Shown in pieces: positions 15,868 to 24,174 of a DNA stretch of 30,347 nucleotides. The stretch comes from CAYSHJ01 sp964589725 (GTDB taxonomy: Bacteria > Planctomycetota > Planctomycetia > Planctomycetales > Planctomycetaceae): the NCBI GenBank assembly GCA_964589725.1, contig CAZPUJ010000768.1:1-30347 (forward strand), in the 5' to 3' direction. The notes under the pieces were generated by a model. It worked only from the letters and a program-made list of their open reading frames with translations, was not told where the DNA came from and searched no databases. The translations under genes were made by a program, and so were the position numbers. Each line of letters starts with the position of its first letter. The first letter of the stretch is position 1.

Positions 15868-18800
15868 ATGATCTCGCCCATGAAACTTGCTGTCGCACTG
15901 GCCGTCACGTTGAACACTGCGACTGTGGTGTTTGCTCAAACCCCGGTGGATTACCTGCACGACATCAAGCCCATCTTGAAGACGCGGTGTTATGCCTGCC
16001 ACGGAGCCCTCAAACAAGAAGCCCGACTGCGGCTGGATACAGGACGCATGATTCGGCAGGGAGGCGACAGCGGCGCGGCGGTCATGCCGGGGCAGGCGGA
16101 AAAGAGTTTGCTGCTCGATAAGGTGTCCGCGAAGGATGCGTCCCAGCGCATGCCGCCGGAAGGTGAACCGCTCACCGCAGCTCAAATCGAGGCTCTGAAA
16201 TCGTGGATTTCCCAGGGAGCCACATCGCCGGACAACGAGCAGCCGGAACCGGACCCACGCGAGCACTGGGCGTTCAAGAAGCCCGTGCGGCCGGCGGTGT
16301 CTGAAACTCGAAATCCGAAATCCGAAATCCGAAACGCGATTGATGCGTTCGTATCGGCAAAGCTCGACGAGCGCGGTCTGACTCCGAGACTGCCGGCCGA
16401 GAAGCCCGTCTTGTTGCGGCGCGTTTATCTCGACCTGATCGGGCTGCCGCCGACTCGTGAAGAGTTGCAGGCGTTCCTCGCGGACGAGTCGCCTTCCGCC
16501 TATGAAGCGGTCGTCGATCGCTTGCTGCGCGATCCTCGTCACGGTGAGCGATGGGCTCGGCATTGGATGGACATCTGGCGGTACAGCGATTGGTACGGTC
16601 GCCGGCATGTGCCCGATGTCTGGAACAGTGCTCCTCAGATTTGGCGCTGGCGAGATTGGATCGTGCGGTCGCTCAACGCGGATCACGGCTACGACCGGAT
16701 GGTTCGCGAGATGCTCGCCGCCGACGAAGTCTGCCCCGAAGACGACAACGCGGTCGTCGCGACTGGCTATCTGATTCGCAACTGGTACGCGCTCAATCCA
16801 AACGACTCGATGCGGAGCACCGTCGAGCACACCGGAAAGGCGTTTCTCGGCCTGACGTTCAATTGTGCTCACTGCCACGATCACAAGTACGACCCAATCT
16901 CGCAGGACGATTATTTTCGGCTGCGAGCGTTCTTCGAGCCGATCAGCGTTCGTCAAGATCGCGTGCCGGGCGAAGCCGATCCTGGCCCGTTCGAGGAATA
17001 CAGTTACGGCAAGCTGCGAAAAATTCAGCGGCTTGGCGCGGTACGCATCTTCGACAAAACACCCGATGCCCCGACGTGGTTCTACACCGGTGGCGACGAA
17101 CGCAACCGCATGAAGGACCGCGGCTCGATGCCTCCCGGAGTACCGGCGTTTCTCAGTGAATCACCTGTGAAGATCGAACCGATCGCACTGCCTCCGCGAA
17201 CGTGGTATCCGGGATTGCGACCGAACCTTCACGAGGCCCTGTTGACCGAAGCTCGCACGGCGGTCGCGCAATCTCAGACAGAATTAGCCGCCGCGAAGCA
17301 GTCGCAGAACGAAGCTCCACCAGCGGTGCGAGATCAGCTTATGCAAGCCGAGACGGCGTTCGCCGCCGCCGTTCGCGAAGCCGAGCAAGCCGGACGTCCT
17401 GGAGCGCTCGCGGGCCGGCAGTCGTTGCTGTTCGACGCAACCCTCGGGAGACGTATCATCCAGAACGGATTGCAGCAGCTCAAAGCGCTCGATGACGGCG
17501 CGACGCTCAGTTTTCAATGGCTGATCCTCAATGACGCCCACGTCAATTTCCAATTCGCGAAGGATGTCGTGAAAGGGCTGACTGCCGGATACGTCGCGTT
17601 TGAAAAAGGCCGCATCGTCTCGTATCAGCCAGGCACGTTCACCGAGTTTGAAACCGGGCGATACGACTTCGCCGCCGGGCAGCGGCGATTTCAAGTGTCG
17701 CTCGTGCTGGAGACGAAGGCCGATCGCTGTTTGCTGTCCGTTCGTTCGCTGACCGATGACAAGCTGCTGGTGGATCGAGTGCCTGTGGCGCTCAACGGTT
17801 GGAACCCCGTCGGCGATGTGACGAAAGGCATCTCGTTCGACGCGCGAACCGGCAGTGTCGTGCTGCTCGACGACGTGACGCTGACGGCTCCTGCGGTTGC
17901 AGATGATTTCCCCGCGCGGCTGGCCTCGTTCGACTTCGAGCCGCCGACATACAACGAAGGCCGTGACGTGCCCGGCATCGACGGCTGGGCAAACTCGTCG
18001 TTCGGAGTCGCTCCGGCAACGTCGGTCGTTTCGACAACCGCCGGCAACGAATCGCTCCGCGACCTGTTGCAGAAACGGCAAGCGGCTCGCCGCGCCGCCG
18101 AAGCGATCAACCTGCCGCTGCGAGCCGCCGAAGCCAAACACATTGCCGCTCGTGCGGAACTGGCCAGCCTCGAAGCTCGCCTCGCTGCCGATCGCGCGAA
18201 GCACGGCGAGACGCCCGGAGCGGATGTCCCCGCGCTCGCTCGCGAGGCGAGTCGTTTGGAACGGGACGCCGCTCTACGAAAGGCCGAAGCCGACGTGCTC
18301 GAAAACGAACGCGCGCTGGCCATCGCCGAGGTGATACCGGCAACGGACGCCAACCGCGCGAAGGAAATCGACGCGGCGAACAAACAACTCGCCGCCGCCC
18401 GACCGGCCCTCGACAAGGCGCGAACCACAGCCGCGGACACAGCCTCCAAAACGTACTCGCCGTTCAGTCCGACGTACCCCAAAACCAGCACCGGCCGCCG
18501 TCGAGCCTTGGCCGACTGGATCGCCAGCACTCAAAACCCACTGACCGCGCGCGTAGGGGTCAATCACATTTGGTCGCGGCATTTTCACTCACCGCTCGTC
18601 GCCAGCGTGTTCGACTTCGGCCACAACGGTGCCAGGCCGACGCATCCCGAACTGCTCGATTGGCTGGCCGTCGAGTGGATGGAATCCGGCTGGAGCATGA
18701 AGCACCTGCACCGCCTGATCGTGACGAGCTCCGCGTATCGGCGCGCGTCTTCCGTAGGTTGGGATTCCATCCCGACCGCTTCCGCTGCGACAACATCGCC

Positions 18801-19413
18801 AAACGCGCCGAGCGGACGGGATGGAATCCCATCCTACGAAGGCGATCCCGAAAACAAACTTCTGTGGCGGATGAATCCCGGCCGCATGGAGGCCGAGGTC
18901 GTGCGCGACAGCCTGCTCGCTGTGGCAGGAAAGCTCGATTCGAAGATTGGCGGCCAGGAATTCGAAAACAGCGAAGCCCTGACAACCTTCCGCCGCAGCC
19001 TGTACTACAGCGTCTTCCCCGAACAAGGTGGCAAGAGCGCGATGGGCGAGTTGTTCGACGCACCCGACGCACTCGAATGCTACCGCCGCTCGCGCAGCAT
19101 CATCCCGCAGCAGGCGCTGGCTTTGACCAACAGTGATCTCGTACATCAGGTGAGTTCTGCGCTCGCGAAGAACGAGGGGGAGAGGGGGGGAGGGGGAGAG
19201 GAGGAGAAAGAAGACAAAGAGTTTGTTGTCGCGTGTTTTGAACGTATTTTGACCCGTGCGCCGACGGCTCGTGAATTGGTCGTTTGTTTGGGAGCTTTGC
19301 AGAATCAGCGAGACTCGTTGACGAAGTCGCAGGTTCCGAACGCTTCGCTGCGAGCTCGATCCAGCTTGGTGCGAGCACTGCTCAATCACAACGACTTCGT
19401 CACGATTCGCTGA
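15868..19413 (+). CDS. PSCyt1-DUF1549-DUF1553 (PSD1) cytochrome-like exported protein
   Basis: A 1181-residue planctomycete-type protein. A signal peptide occupies 1-23 (cleavage near VFA/Q). The PSCyt1 haem site is CYACH (Cys41, Cys44, His45). DUF1549 spans about 155-360 and holds a second haem-like motif, CAHCH (Cys333-His337), followed by DHKYDPIS. The middle has a coiled coil near 450-520, a beta-sandwich-like part at about 540-700 and a long Ala/Glu/Arg coiled coil at about 725-860. DUF1553 follows at about 865-1170 (ADWIASTQNPLTARVGVNHIW, RRSLYYSVFPEQGG). Such proteins usually stand before a DUF1501 gene, as here (25 bases apart); a periplasmic redox role is assumed, not proven. Two repeat-derived inserts and one purine tract lie inside the reading frame. 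A second Met at residue 5 is an alternative start. Confidence 0.93.
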   Translation: MISPMKLAVALAVTLNTATVVFAQTPVDYLHDIKPILKTRCYACHGALKQEARLRLDTGRMIRQGGDSGAAVMPGQAEKSLLLDKVSAKDASQRMPPEGEPLTAAQIEALKSWISQGATSPDNEQPEPDPREHWAFKKPVRPAVSETRNPKSEIRNAIDAFVSAKLDERGLTPRLPAEKPVLLRRVYLDLIGLPPTREELQAFLADESPSAYEAVVDRLLRDPRHGERWARHWMDIWRYSDWYGRRHVPDVWNSAPQIWRWRDWIVRSLNADHGYDRMVREMLAADEVCPEDDNAVVATGYLIRNWYALNPNDSMRSTVEHTGKAFLGLTFNCAHCHDHKYDPISQDDYFRLRAFFEPISVRQDRVPGEADPGPFEEYSYGKLRKIQRLGAVRIFDKTPDAPTWFYTGGDERNRMKDRGSMPPGVPAFLSESPVKIEPIALPPRTWYPGLRPNLHEALLTEARTAVAQSQTELAAAKQSQNEAPPAVRDQLMQAETAFAAAVREAEQAGRPGALAGRQSLLFDATLGRRIIQNGLQQLKALDDGATLSFQWLILNDAHVNFQFAKDVVKGLTAGYVAFEKGRIVSYQPGTFTEFETGRYDFAAGQRRFQVSLVLETKADRCLLSVRSLTDDKLLVDRVPVALNGWNPVGDVTKGISFDARTGSVVLLDDVTLTAPAVADDFPARLASFDFEPPTYNEGRDVPGIDGWANSSFGVAPATSVVSTTAGNESLRDLLQKRQAARRAAEAINLPLRAAEAKHIAARAELASLEARLAADRAKHGETPGADVPALAREASRLERDAALRKAEADVLENERALAIAEVIPATDANRAKEIDAANKQLAAARPALDKARTTAADTASKTYSPFSPTYPKTSTGRRRALADWIASTQNPLTARVGVNHIWSRHFHSPLVASVFDFGHNGARPTHPELLDWLAVEWMESGWSMKHLHRLIVTSSAYRRASSVGWDSIPTASAATTSPNAPSGRDGIPSYEGDPENKLLWRMNPGRMEAEVVRDSLLAVAGKLDSKIGGQEFENSEALTTFRRSLYYSVFPEQGGKSAMGELFDAPDALECYRRSRSIIPQQALALTNSDLVHQVSSALAKNEGERGGGGEEEKEDKEFVVACFERILTRAPTARELVVCLGALQNQRDSLTKSQVPNASLRARSSLVRALLNHNDFVTIR
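16310..16334. repeat. GAAATCC heptad tandem repeat inside the cytochrome gene
   Basis: Three full copies of GAAATCC plus GAAA run without interruption. Three units make 21 bases, so frame is kept and the protein reads TRNPKSEIRNAI in the linker between the PSCyt1 and DUF1549 parts. Confidence 0.9.
18754..18837. repeat. REP-like palindrome in frame within the DUF1553 domain
   Basis: GTAGGTTGGGATTCCATCCC (18754-18773) pairs with GGGATGGAATCCCATCCTAC (18818-18837), with one mismatch over 20 bases and further partial pairing inward (GACCGCT/AGCGGAC). The 84 bases equal 28 codons. They encode GWDSIP, a loop and GRDGIPSY, between SSAYRRAS and DPENKLLWRMNP, two blocks that are normally close together in DUF1553 proteins. 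Confidence 0.88.
19174..19214 (+). repeat. 41-base purine-only G-rich tract in the coding sequence
   Basis: An unbroken purine run with G-tracts of 5, 7 and 5 bases, coding EGERGGGGEEEKED near the C-terminus of the DUF1553 protein. The tract could form a G-quadruplex or triplex and is prone to slippage. Confidence 0.85.
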
Positions 19414-19438
19414 CGTGATCATTCCAAGGGACGAACTC

Positions 19439-20953
19439 ATGCTATTTCGAAGCCACACGGAACTCGACGGCTCCTGCCACGCACCCTCGCGTCGTGCGTT
19501 CCTCGCCGACATGGGCATGGGCTTCACCGGCTTAGCGATTGGCTCGATGCTGGCCGAAGACGGCATCGCCAAAGCCGCTGATCCGGATGCGGTTTTTCCG
19601 CCTCCCCCCCTCGCCCTCTCCCCCCCTCACTTCGTGCCTCGCGCAAAGTCGGTTATCTGGATCTTCCTCTCCGGAGGCTATAGCCATGTCGAGACGTTCG
19701 ATCCAAAGCCAGCGCTCAATCAATACGCGGGGATGACGTTCGACAAAACGCCGTTTGAGAATCCGCTCAAGTCGCCGCTGCACAACAAACGGTTCCGCTC
19801 GGTGCTGGCCGAAGAGATCAACGTTCGCGACGTGTACCCGACGATCTATCCGATGCAGGTCGGCTGGCGGAAACACGGCGACAGCGGCATCGAGATCACT
19901 GATTGGTGGCCGCATCTTGCTCAGCAAGTCGATGAGCTATGCTTCGTCCGCAACATGTGGACGACCGACAACGATCATGCCGCCGAGAATCAGATTCACA
20001 CCGGCCGGCATCGGCTCGACGAACAACAGCCGAGCCTCGGCGCGTGGGCACATTACGGACTCGGCACGCTCAACGAAAACCTGCCGAAATTCGCGGTGCT
20101 CGGCGGACCGACGCGGTCAGACACGCGGCTGTCGATCGACTCGCTGTATCTGGGGCCGCAACATGCCGGAGTGCCGCTCGCACTGGACCCGAAGAATCCA
20201 CTGCCGTTCGGTCAACGCCAAGCCGGCCAATCTCTCGAAGAGCAGCGCCAAGAGTACGACCTGATCAACAAACTCAACGCGCTCACGGCGGTCGAATACC
20301 CGGAGGATCAAGAACTGCAAGCTCGCATCCGCGCCTACGAACTGGCGTTTCGGATGCAGGCAGCGGTGCCCGAGGCGATTGATTTCGCACAGGAGACCGA
20401 AGCGACGACGAAACTGTACGGCATCGACACTGATGCGACTAAGCTCGCGGGCCAGCGACTATTGGCTGCTCGGCGGTTGGTCGAGCGGGGTGTGCGGTTC
20501 GTGCAAGTTTTTCCGTCTCCGTACGGCGTGTGGGACTCGCATCAGAAGCTGAAAGACAATCACACGCGGCTGTGTGCGACGGTCGATCGGCCGGTCGCGG
20601 GATTGATTCAAGACCTCAAGCAACGTGGACTGCTCGATGACACGCTCGTCGTGTTCTGCACCGAATTCGGCCGCACACCGGGTTTGGAATTGCGAGCCGG
20701 CGGCAAGGACGGTCGCGATCATCATCCCAACGGCTTCACGATCTGGTTGGCCGGTGCTGGCTTGAAAAAGGGCTACGTTCACGGAGCGACCGATGAGCTC
20801 GGTTATCACGCTCTCGGCGACGGCCATTATGTCACCGACCTGCACGCTACCGTGCTGCACCTGTTGGGCCTCGATAACCGCCGCCTCGAAGTCCCCGGCC
20901 GCAAACGTCTGGAAATCGATCACGGCCAAGTGATCCACGACATCTTGACCTGA
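19439..20953 (+). CDS. DUF1501 family protein (Tat-exported)
   Basis: A 504-residue member of DUF1501, a family with an alkaline-phosphatase/sulfatase-like fold that is usually the partner of DUF1549/DUF1553 proteins in planctomycetes. A twin-arginine signal (SRRAFLADMG, then GLAIGSMLAEDG) lies at about 16-40. Conserved blocks are VIWIFLSGGYSHVETFDPKP, FVRNMWTTDNDHAAENQIHTG, TEFGRTPGLE, GRDHHPNGFTIWLAG and DLHATVLHLLGLD near the end. The ATG at 19439 has AAGGGA upstream; a GTG at 19415 would add eight residues. It begins 25 bases after the cytochrome gene, so the two are surely one operon. A C-rich stretch (19601-19627) adds PPPPLALSPPH to the linker after the signal. Enzyme activity and substrate are not known. 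Confidence 0.93.
   Translation: MLFRSHTELDGSCHAPSRRAFLADMGMGFTGLAIGSMLAEDGIAKAADPDAVFPPPPLALSPPHFVPRAKSVIWIFLSGGYSHVETFDPKPALNQYAGMTFDKTPFENPLKSPLHNKRFRSVLAEEINVRDVYPTIYPMQVGWRKHGDSGIEITDWWPHLAQQVDELCFVRNMWTTDNDHAAENQIHTGRHRLDEQQPSLGAWAHYGLGTLNENLPKFAVLGGPTRSDTRLSIDSLYLGPQHAGVPLALDPKNPLPFGQRQAGQSLEEQRQEYDLINKLNALTAVEYPEDQELQARIRAYELAFRMQAAVPEAIDFAQETEATTKLYGIDTDATKLAGQRLLAARRLVERGVRFVQVFPSPYGVWDSHQKLKDNHTRLCATVDRPVAGLIQDLKQRGLLDDTLVVFCTEFGRTPGLELRAGGKDGRDHHPNGFTIWLAGAGLKKGYVHGATDELGYHALGDGHYVTDLHATVLHLLGLDNRRLEVPGRKRLEIDHGQVIHDILT
19601..19627 (+). repeat. C-rich low-complexity insert in the DUF1501 gene
   Basis: C-runs of 7 and 7-8 separated by TCGCCCTCT code for prolines just after the signal peptide. 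Read on the other strand, the tract resembles the G-rich tract at 19174-19214 in the gene before, about 390 bases away. Confidence 0.8.
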
Positions 20954-21024
20954 GTCGCTGAGCGGAAAAAAGAACGATGAGAACGGGCCGTCTGATGGGT
21001 CGTAGGTTAATTCGGAAAAATTTC

Positions 21025-21102
21025 GGGTGGCACGCCCTGATAAGGGCGTGGATAGTCGCAAGGACAGTTCCACGCCCTTCGATGACTCAGGACGTGCCAC
21101 CC
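21025..21102. repeat. Compound inverted repeat before the PVC dehydrogenase gene
   Basis: Outer arms GGGTGGCACG (21025-21034) and CGTGCCACCC (21093-21102) enclose inner arms AAGGGCGTGGA (21042-21052) and TCCACGCCCTT (21069-21079), all perfect. The element fills almost half of the 170-base gap between two genes of the operon and lies 22 bases before the next start codon. It may act as a hairpin in the transcript. Confidence 0.9.
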
Positions 21103-21123
21103 AAACTGACCCACTGCCGCCTG

Positions 21124-24100
21124 ATGAGACTTTTGATCGTTCTGTTTGTTACCGGATGGAGCGCGGTGTCGACATCTCAGATGCAGGCTCAGGGCCTCGC
21201 CCCGGAAGTGGCGGTGAAGCGGATGCGGGTGGCCGACGGACTCGAAGTGCGGTTGGTCGCGAGCGAGCCTCTGGTTCGGCAGCCGGTCTGCATCGAGTTT
21301 GATGACCGTGGGCGGTTGTGGGTCATTCAGTATTTGCAGTACCCGAATCCCGCAGAGTTGAAGCGGGTGCAGGTCGATCGCTACTCGCGGACGAAATACG
21401 ACCGCGTGCCCGAGCCGCCGCCGCGCGGGCCGCGAGGTGCCGACCGCATCACGATCCTCGAAGACACCGACGGCGACGGTCGCATGGATCGGGGCCGAGA
21501 CTTCCTCGACGGGCTGAATCTGGCGACGGGCTTGGCGTTCGGGCACGGCGGCGTGTTCGTACTCAACGTTCCCTACCTGCTCTTCTATCCGGATCGGGAT
21601 CGCAACGACGTTCCGGATGGCGATCCCGAGGTTCTGTTGACCGGCTTCGGTATGGAGGACGCCCACAGCGTGGCGAATTCGCTGACTTGGGGACCGGATG
21701 GTTGGCTGTATGGATGCCAGGGAAGCACGGTCACGGCCAACATTGGCGGGATCGAATTTCAGCAGGGAGTCTGGCGATACCACCCGGTGACGCACGCCTT
21801 CGAATTGTTTTGCGAAGGGGGCGGGAATTCGTGGGGCCTCGATTTCGATCGCAGGGGAGACTTGTTCTACAGCACGAACTATGGCGGGCATGTCCTCCTG
21901 CATGGCTTGCAGGGAGGGTACTTTGTGAAGTCGTTCGCCAAGCACGGCGAGTTGCACAATCGCCACAGCTACGGATTCTTCGACCACGCTCCGCACAAGA
22001 ACTTTCGCGGCGGGCATGTCACGGTGGGCGGAATCGTCTACCAAGGCGACTCGTTCCCAGCGGCGTTTCGCGGCAAGTACGTCGCGGGGGATCTGCTCGG
22101 TCACGGAGTCTACTGGCACGACATTGAGCGGCACGGTTCCACGGTGAAGACCGCTCATGGTGGCGAGCTTCTGGTGGCGAACGATGACTGGTTTGCTCCG
22201 ACCGACGTCACGATGGGACCGGACGGCGCGGTGTATGTGTCCGACTGGTACGACGGACGGACGGCACATCCCGATCCGGATGCCGAATGGGATCGGACGA
22301 ACGGGCGCATCTATTGCATCGCGGCGAAGGGAACGAAGCCGGCGGAGCCGATCGACTTCGCCAATCTCGGTGCGGAACAACTGATCGAGCTGCACAACCT
22401 TCCAAGCCAGTGGCATGTCCGGCACGCACGTCAGGAGTTGGTCCGGCGACGCGCGACCGCAGTCCCTGCTGCCGCGAGCTGGAAAGGTTCGGAAGCACGT
22501 TCACCTGCCGCATCCGGCTCGCTCATCGCCACAGTTGAACCGAAGTTGCGCGAGTTTGCACTTCAGAGTCCGACGGAGACAAGGGCTCTCGAAGCGTTGT
22601 GGACCCTGCACGCTTTGGATCGGTTCGACGAGAAATTAGCGAGCCAACTGCTCGGTGGCCCTCATCCCGCCGTGAGAGCATGGACGGTGCGGCTGCTCGG
22701 GGATTCCAAGCTTGTCTCACCCGACATGGCTCATCGGCTCGACAAATTCGCCGAGCATGAGCCGATGGTGGAAGTGCGGCAGCAACTCGCCTGCACGGCG
22801 GCACGGCTGCCTGCGCACCAGGCGCTGCCGATCATCAATGCCAACATCAATCGCGACATCGACAACGACGATCCCCGACTGCCGCTGTTGTGGTGGTGGG
22901 CTGTCGAACGACACAGCGTCGATGGTCGGGACGAAGTGCTTCGTCGGTTCCTGCGTCTCACGCTTTGGAAGTCGAAGCTGGGGCGAGAAACGTTGCTCCC
23001 GCGGTTGATTCGCCGTTATGCCGCCGAAGGGAGTCGGGCGGGACTGGACTCCGTCGTTCAGTTGCTGAAAGCGGCTCCGGACGATGCCGCACGCGGTTCG
23101 CTCTGGGGACCCATTCTACAAGGTTGGCAGGAGAGGTCGGCTGCAGCTGCGACGACAAATGACGATGCCGACGACACAAATGCTGAGGAGTTCTCGCGTG
23201 TGGTCTTGGCGGCGTGGCAGGCTCGGCGGGCCGATTCCAGCTTGTTGAAGTTGGGGATTGTCCTGCGGTTGCGTGAGCCACTCGACGCCGTTCGCCGAGC
23301 GGCGTTCGACCGTGCGGTGGAGGCCGGTCGGCGAGTGACGCTGCTCGAAATGCTCGGGCCAACGAGCGATCCAGCGCTCATCGAGCCGTCGCCGGAACTG
23401 GTTCTCAACGATGACCCCGAGGCGGTCCGCAGCGCCGCGTTGCGGATCCTCGCTCGATTTGACGATCCGCGCATCATTTCGAGGTTGATGGCACTGCATC
23501 AGTCATCGCAGTCGGCCGCACTTCAGTCTCAGATTCGCGACGTCCTGCTGGGACGCAAGGCGTCCGCGTACGCATGGCTGTCTGCCGTTGACCGCGGTGA
23601 AATCGAAGCCAAAGTTACGCCGCTCGAACAAATTCGGCGGGTGGCCTTGTTCGAGGATGCGGATCTCGACGCGCAAGTCGCCAAGCATTGGGGCCGCCTA
23701 GAACCTTCAACGCGCGAAGAAAAGCTGGCCGAGGTCCGCAGACTCAACAACGATCTGAGGGCGGCCCCGGGAAACGCAGCGTCGGGGCATTTGGTCTTCA
23801 AGAAACATTGTGCCTCGTGTCATCCACTGTTCGGCGAGGGAACGAAGCTCGGTCCCGAACTGACATCCGCAAATCGCCGGGATCGCGACTTCATGCTCAT
23901 CAGCCTTGTCGATCCCAACAGCGTCATTCGCAAGGAATTCGTCAGCATTGTTGTCCAGACGAAGGATGGGCGCGTGCTCACGGGACTGCCTGCCTCACGG
24001 AACGAGACCGGCCTGACGCTGGTCAACGCGAAGAACGAACCCGTCGTGATTCCAGTCGCCGAGATCGACGAGCTTCACGAGTCGCCGATCTCGATGATGC

Positions 24101-24174
24101 CGGCTGATCTCTATCGACAACTCACACCCCAGGATCTGCGTGATCTCTTCTCCTACATGCAGCGGAGCGAATGA
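21124..24174 (+). CDS. PVC-type membrane-bound dehydrogenase with C-terminal haem c domain
   Basis: A 1016-residue exported protein. The signal peptide is MRLLIVLFVTGWSAVSTSQMQAQG. An N-terminal glucose/sorbosone-dehydrogenase-like propeller (about 30-420) has ITILEDTDGDGRMDRG, LTWGPDGWLYGCQGS and DVTMGPDGAVYVSDWYDG. A helical HEAT-like middle follows (about 430-850). The last 130 residues are the PVC haem-binding domain with HCASCH (Cys896, Cys899, His900), then GEGTKLGPELT and a beta-rich end typical of that domain. Such proteins are thought to oxidise sugars or alcohols and pass electrons to the haem. I chose the ATG at 21124 because it opens the signal peptide; an open frame runs further upstream only across the inverted repeat. 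The stop overlaps the next start (ATGATGA). Confidence 0.93.
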   Translation: MRLLIVLFVTGWSAVSTSQMQAQGLAPEVAVKRMRVADGLEVRLVASEPLVRQPVCIEFDDRGRLWVIQYLQYPNPAELKRVQVDRYSRTKYDRVPEPPPRGPRGADRITILEDTDGDGRMDRGRDFLDGLNLATGLAFGHGGVFVLNVPYLLFYPDRDRNDVPDGDPEVLLTGFGMEDAHSVANSLTWGPDGWLYGCQGSTVTANIGGIEFQQGVWRYHPVTHAFELFCEGGGNSWGLDFDRRGDLFYSTNYGGHVLLHGLQGGYFVKSFAKHGELHNRHSYGFFDHAPHKNFRGGHVTVGGIVYQGDSFPAAFRGKYVAGDLLGHGVYWHDIERHGSTVKTAHGGELLVANDDWFAPTDVTMGPDGAVYVSDWYDGRTAHPDPDAEWDRTNGRIYCIAAKGTKPAEPIDFANLGAEQLIELHNLPSQWHVRHARQELVRRRATAVPAAASWKGSEARSPAASGSLIATVEPKLREFALQSPTETRALEALWTLHALDRFDEKLASQLLGGPHPAVRAWTVRLLGDSKLVSPDMAHRLDKFAEHEPMVEVRQQLACTAARLPAHQALPIINANINRDIDNDDPRLPLLWWWAVERHSVDGRDEVLRRFLRLTLWKSKLGRETLLPRLIRRYAAEGSRAGLDSVVQLLKAAPDDAARGSLWGPILQGWQERSAAAATTNDDADDTNAEEFSRVVLAAWQARRADSSLLKLGIVLRLREPLDAVRRAAFDRAVEAGRRVTLLEMLGPTSDPALIEPSPELVLNDDPEAVRSAALRILARFDDPRIISRLMALHQSSQSAALQSQIRDVLLGRKASAYAWLSAVDRGEIEAKVTPLEQIRRVALFEDADLDAQVAKHWGRLEPSTREEKLAEVRRLNNDLRAAPGNAASGHLVFKKHCASCHPLFGEGTKLGPELTSANRRDRDFMLISLVDPNSVIRKEFVSIVVQTKDGRVLTGLPASRNETGLTLVNAKNEPVVIPVAEIDELHESPISMMPADLYRQLTPQDLRDLFSYMQRSE

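Noticed and set aside
15598..16956. 5' extension of the autotransporter reading frame
   Set aside because: The extension lies opposite the well-supported cytochrome gene and precedes a clear signal peptide at 15597; it is the shadow of that gene.
20977..21123. Upstream extension of the PVC dehydrogenase frame
   Set aside because: The added residues are coded by the inverted repeat, and a true signal peptide starts at 21124.
21007..22425. Minus-strand open frame of 472 codons opposite the PVC dehydrogenase
   Set aside because: It is antisense to conserved propeller motifs and shows no family pattern of its own.
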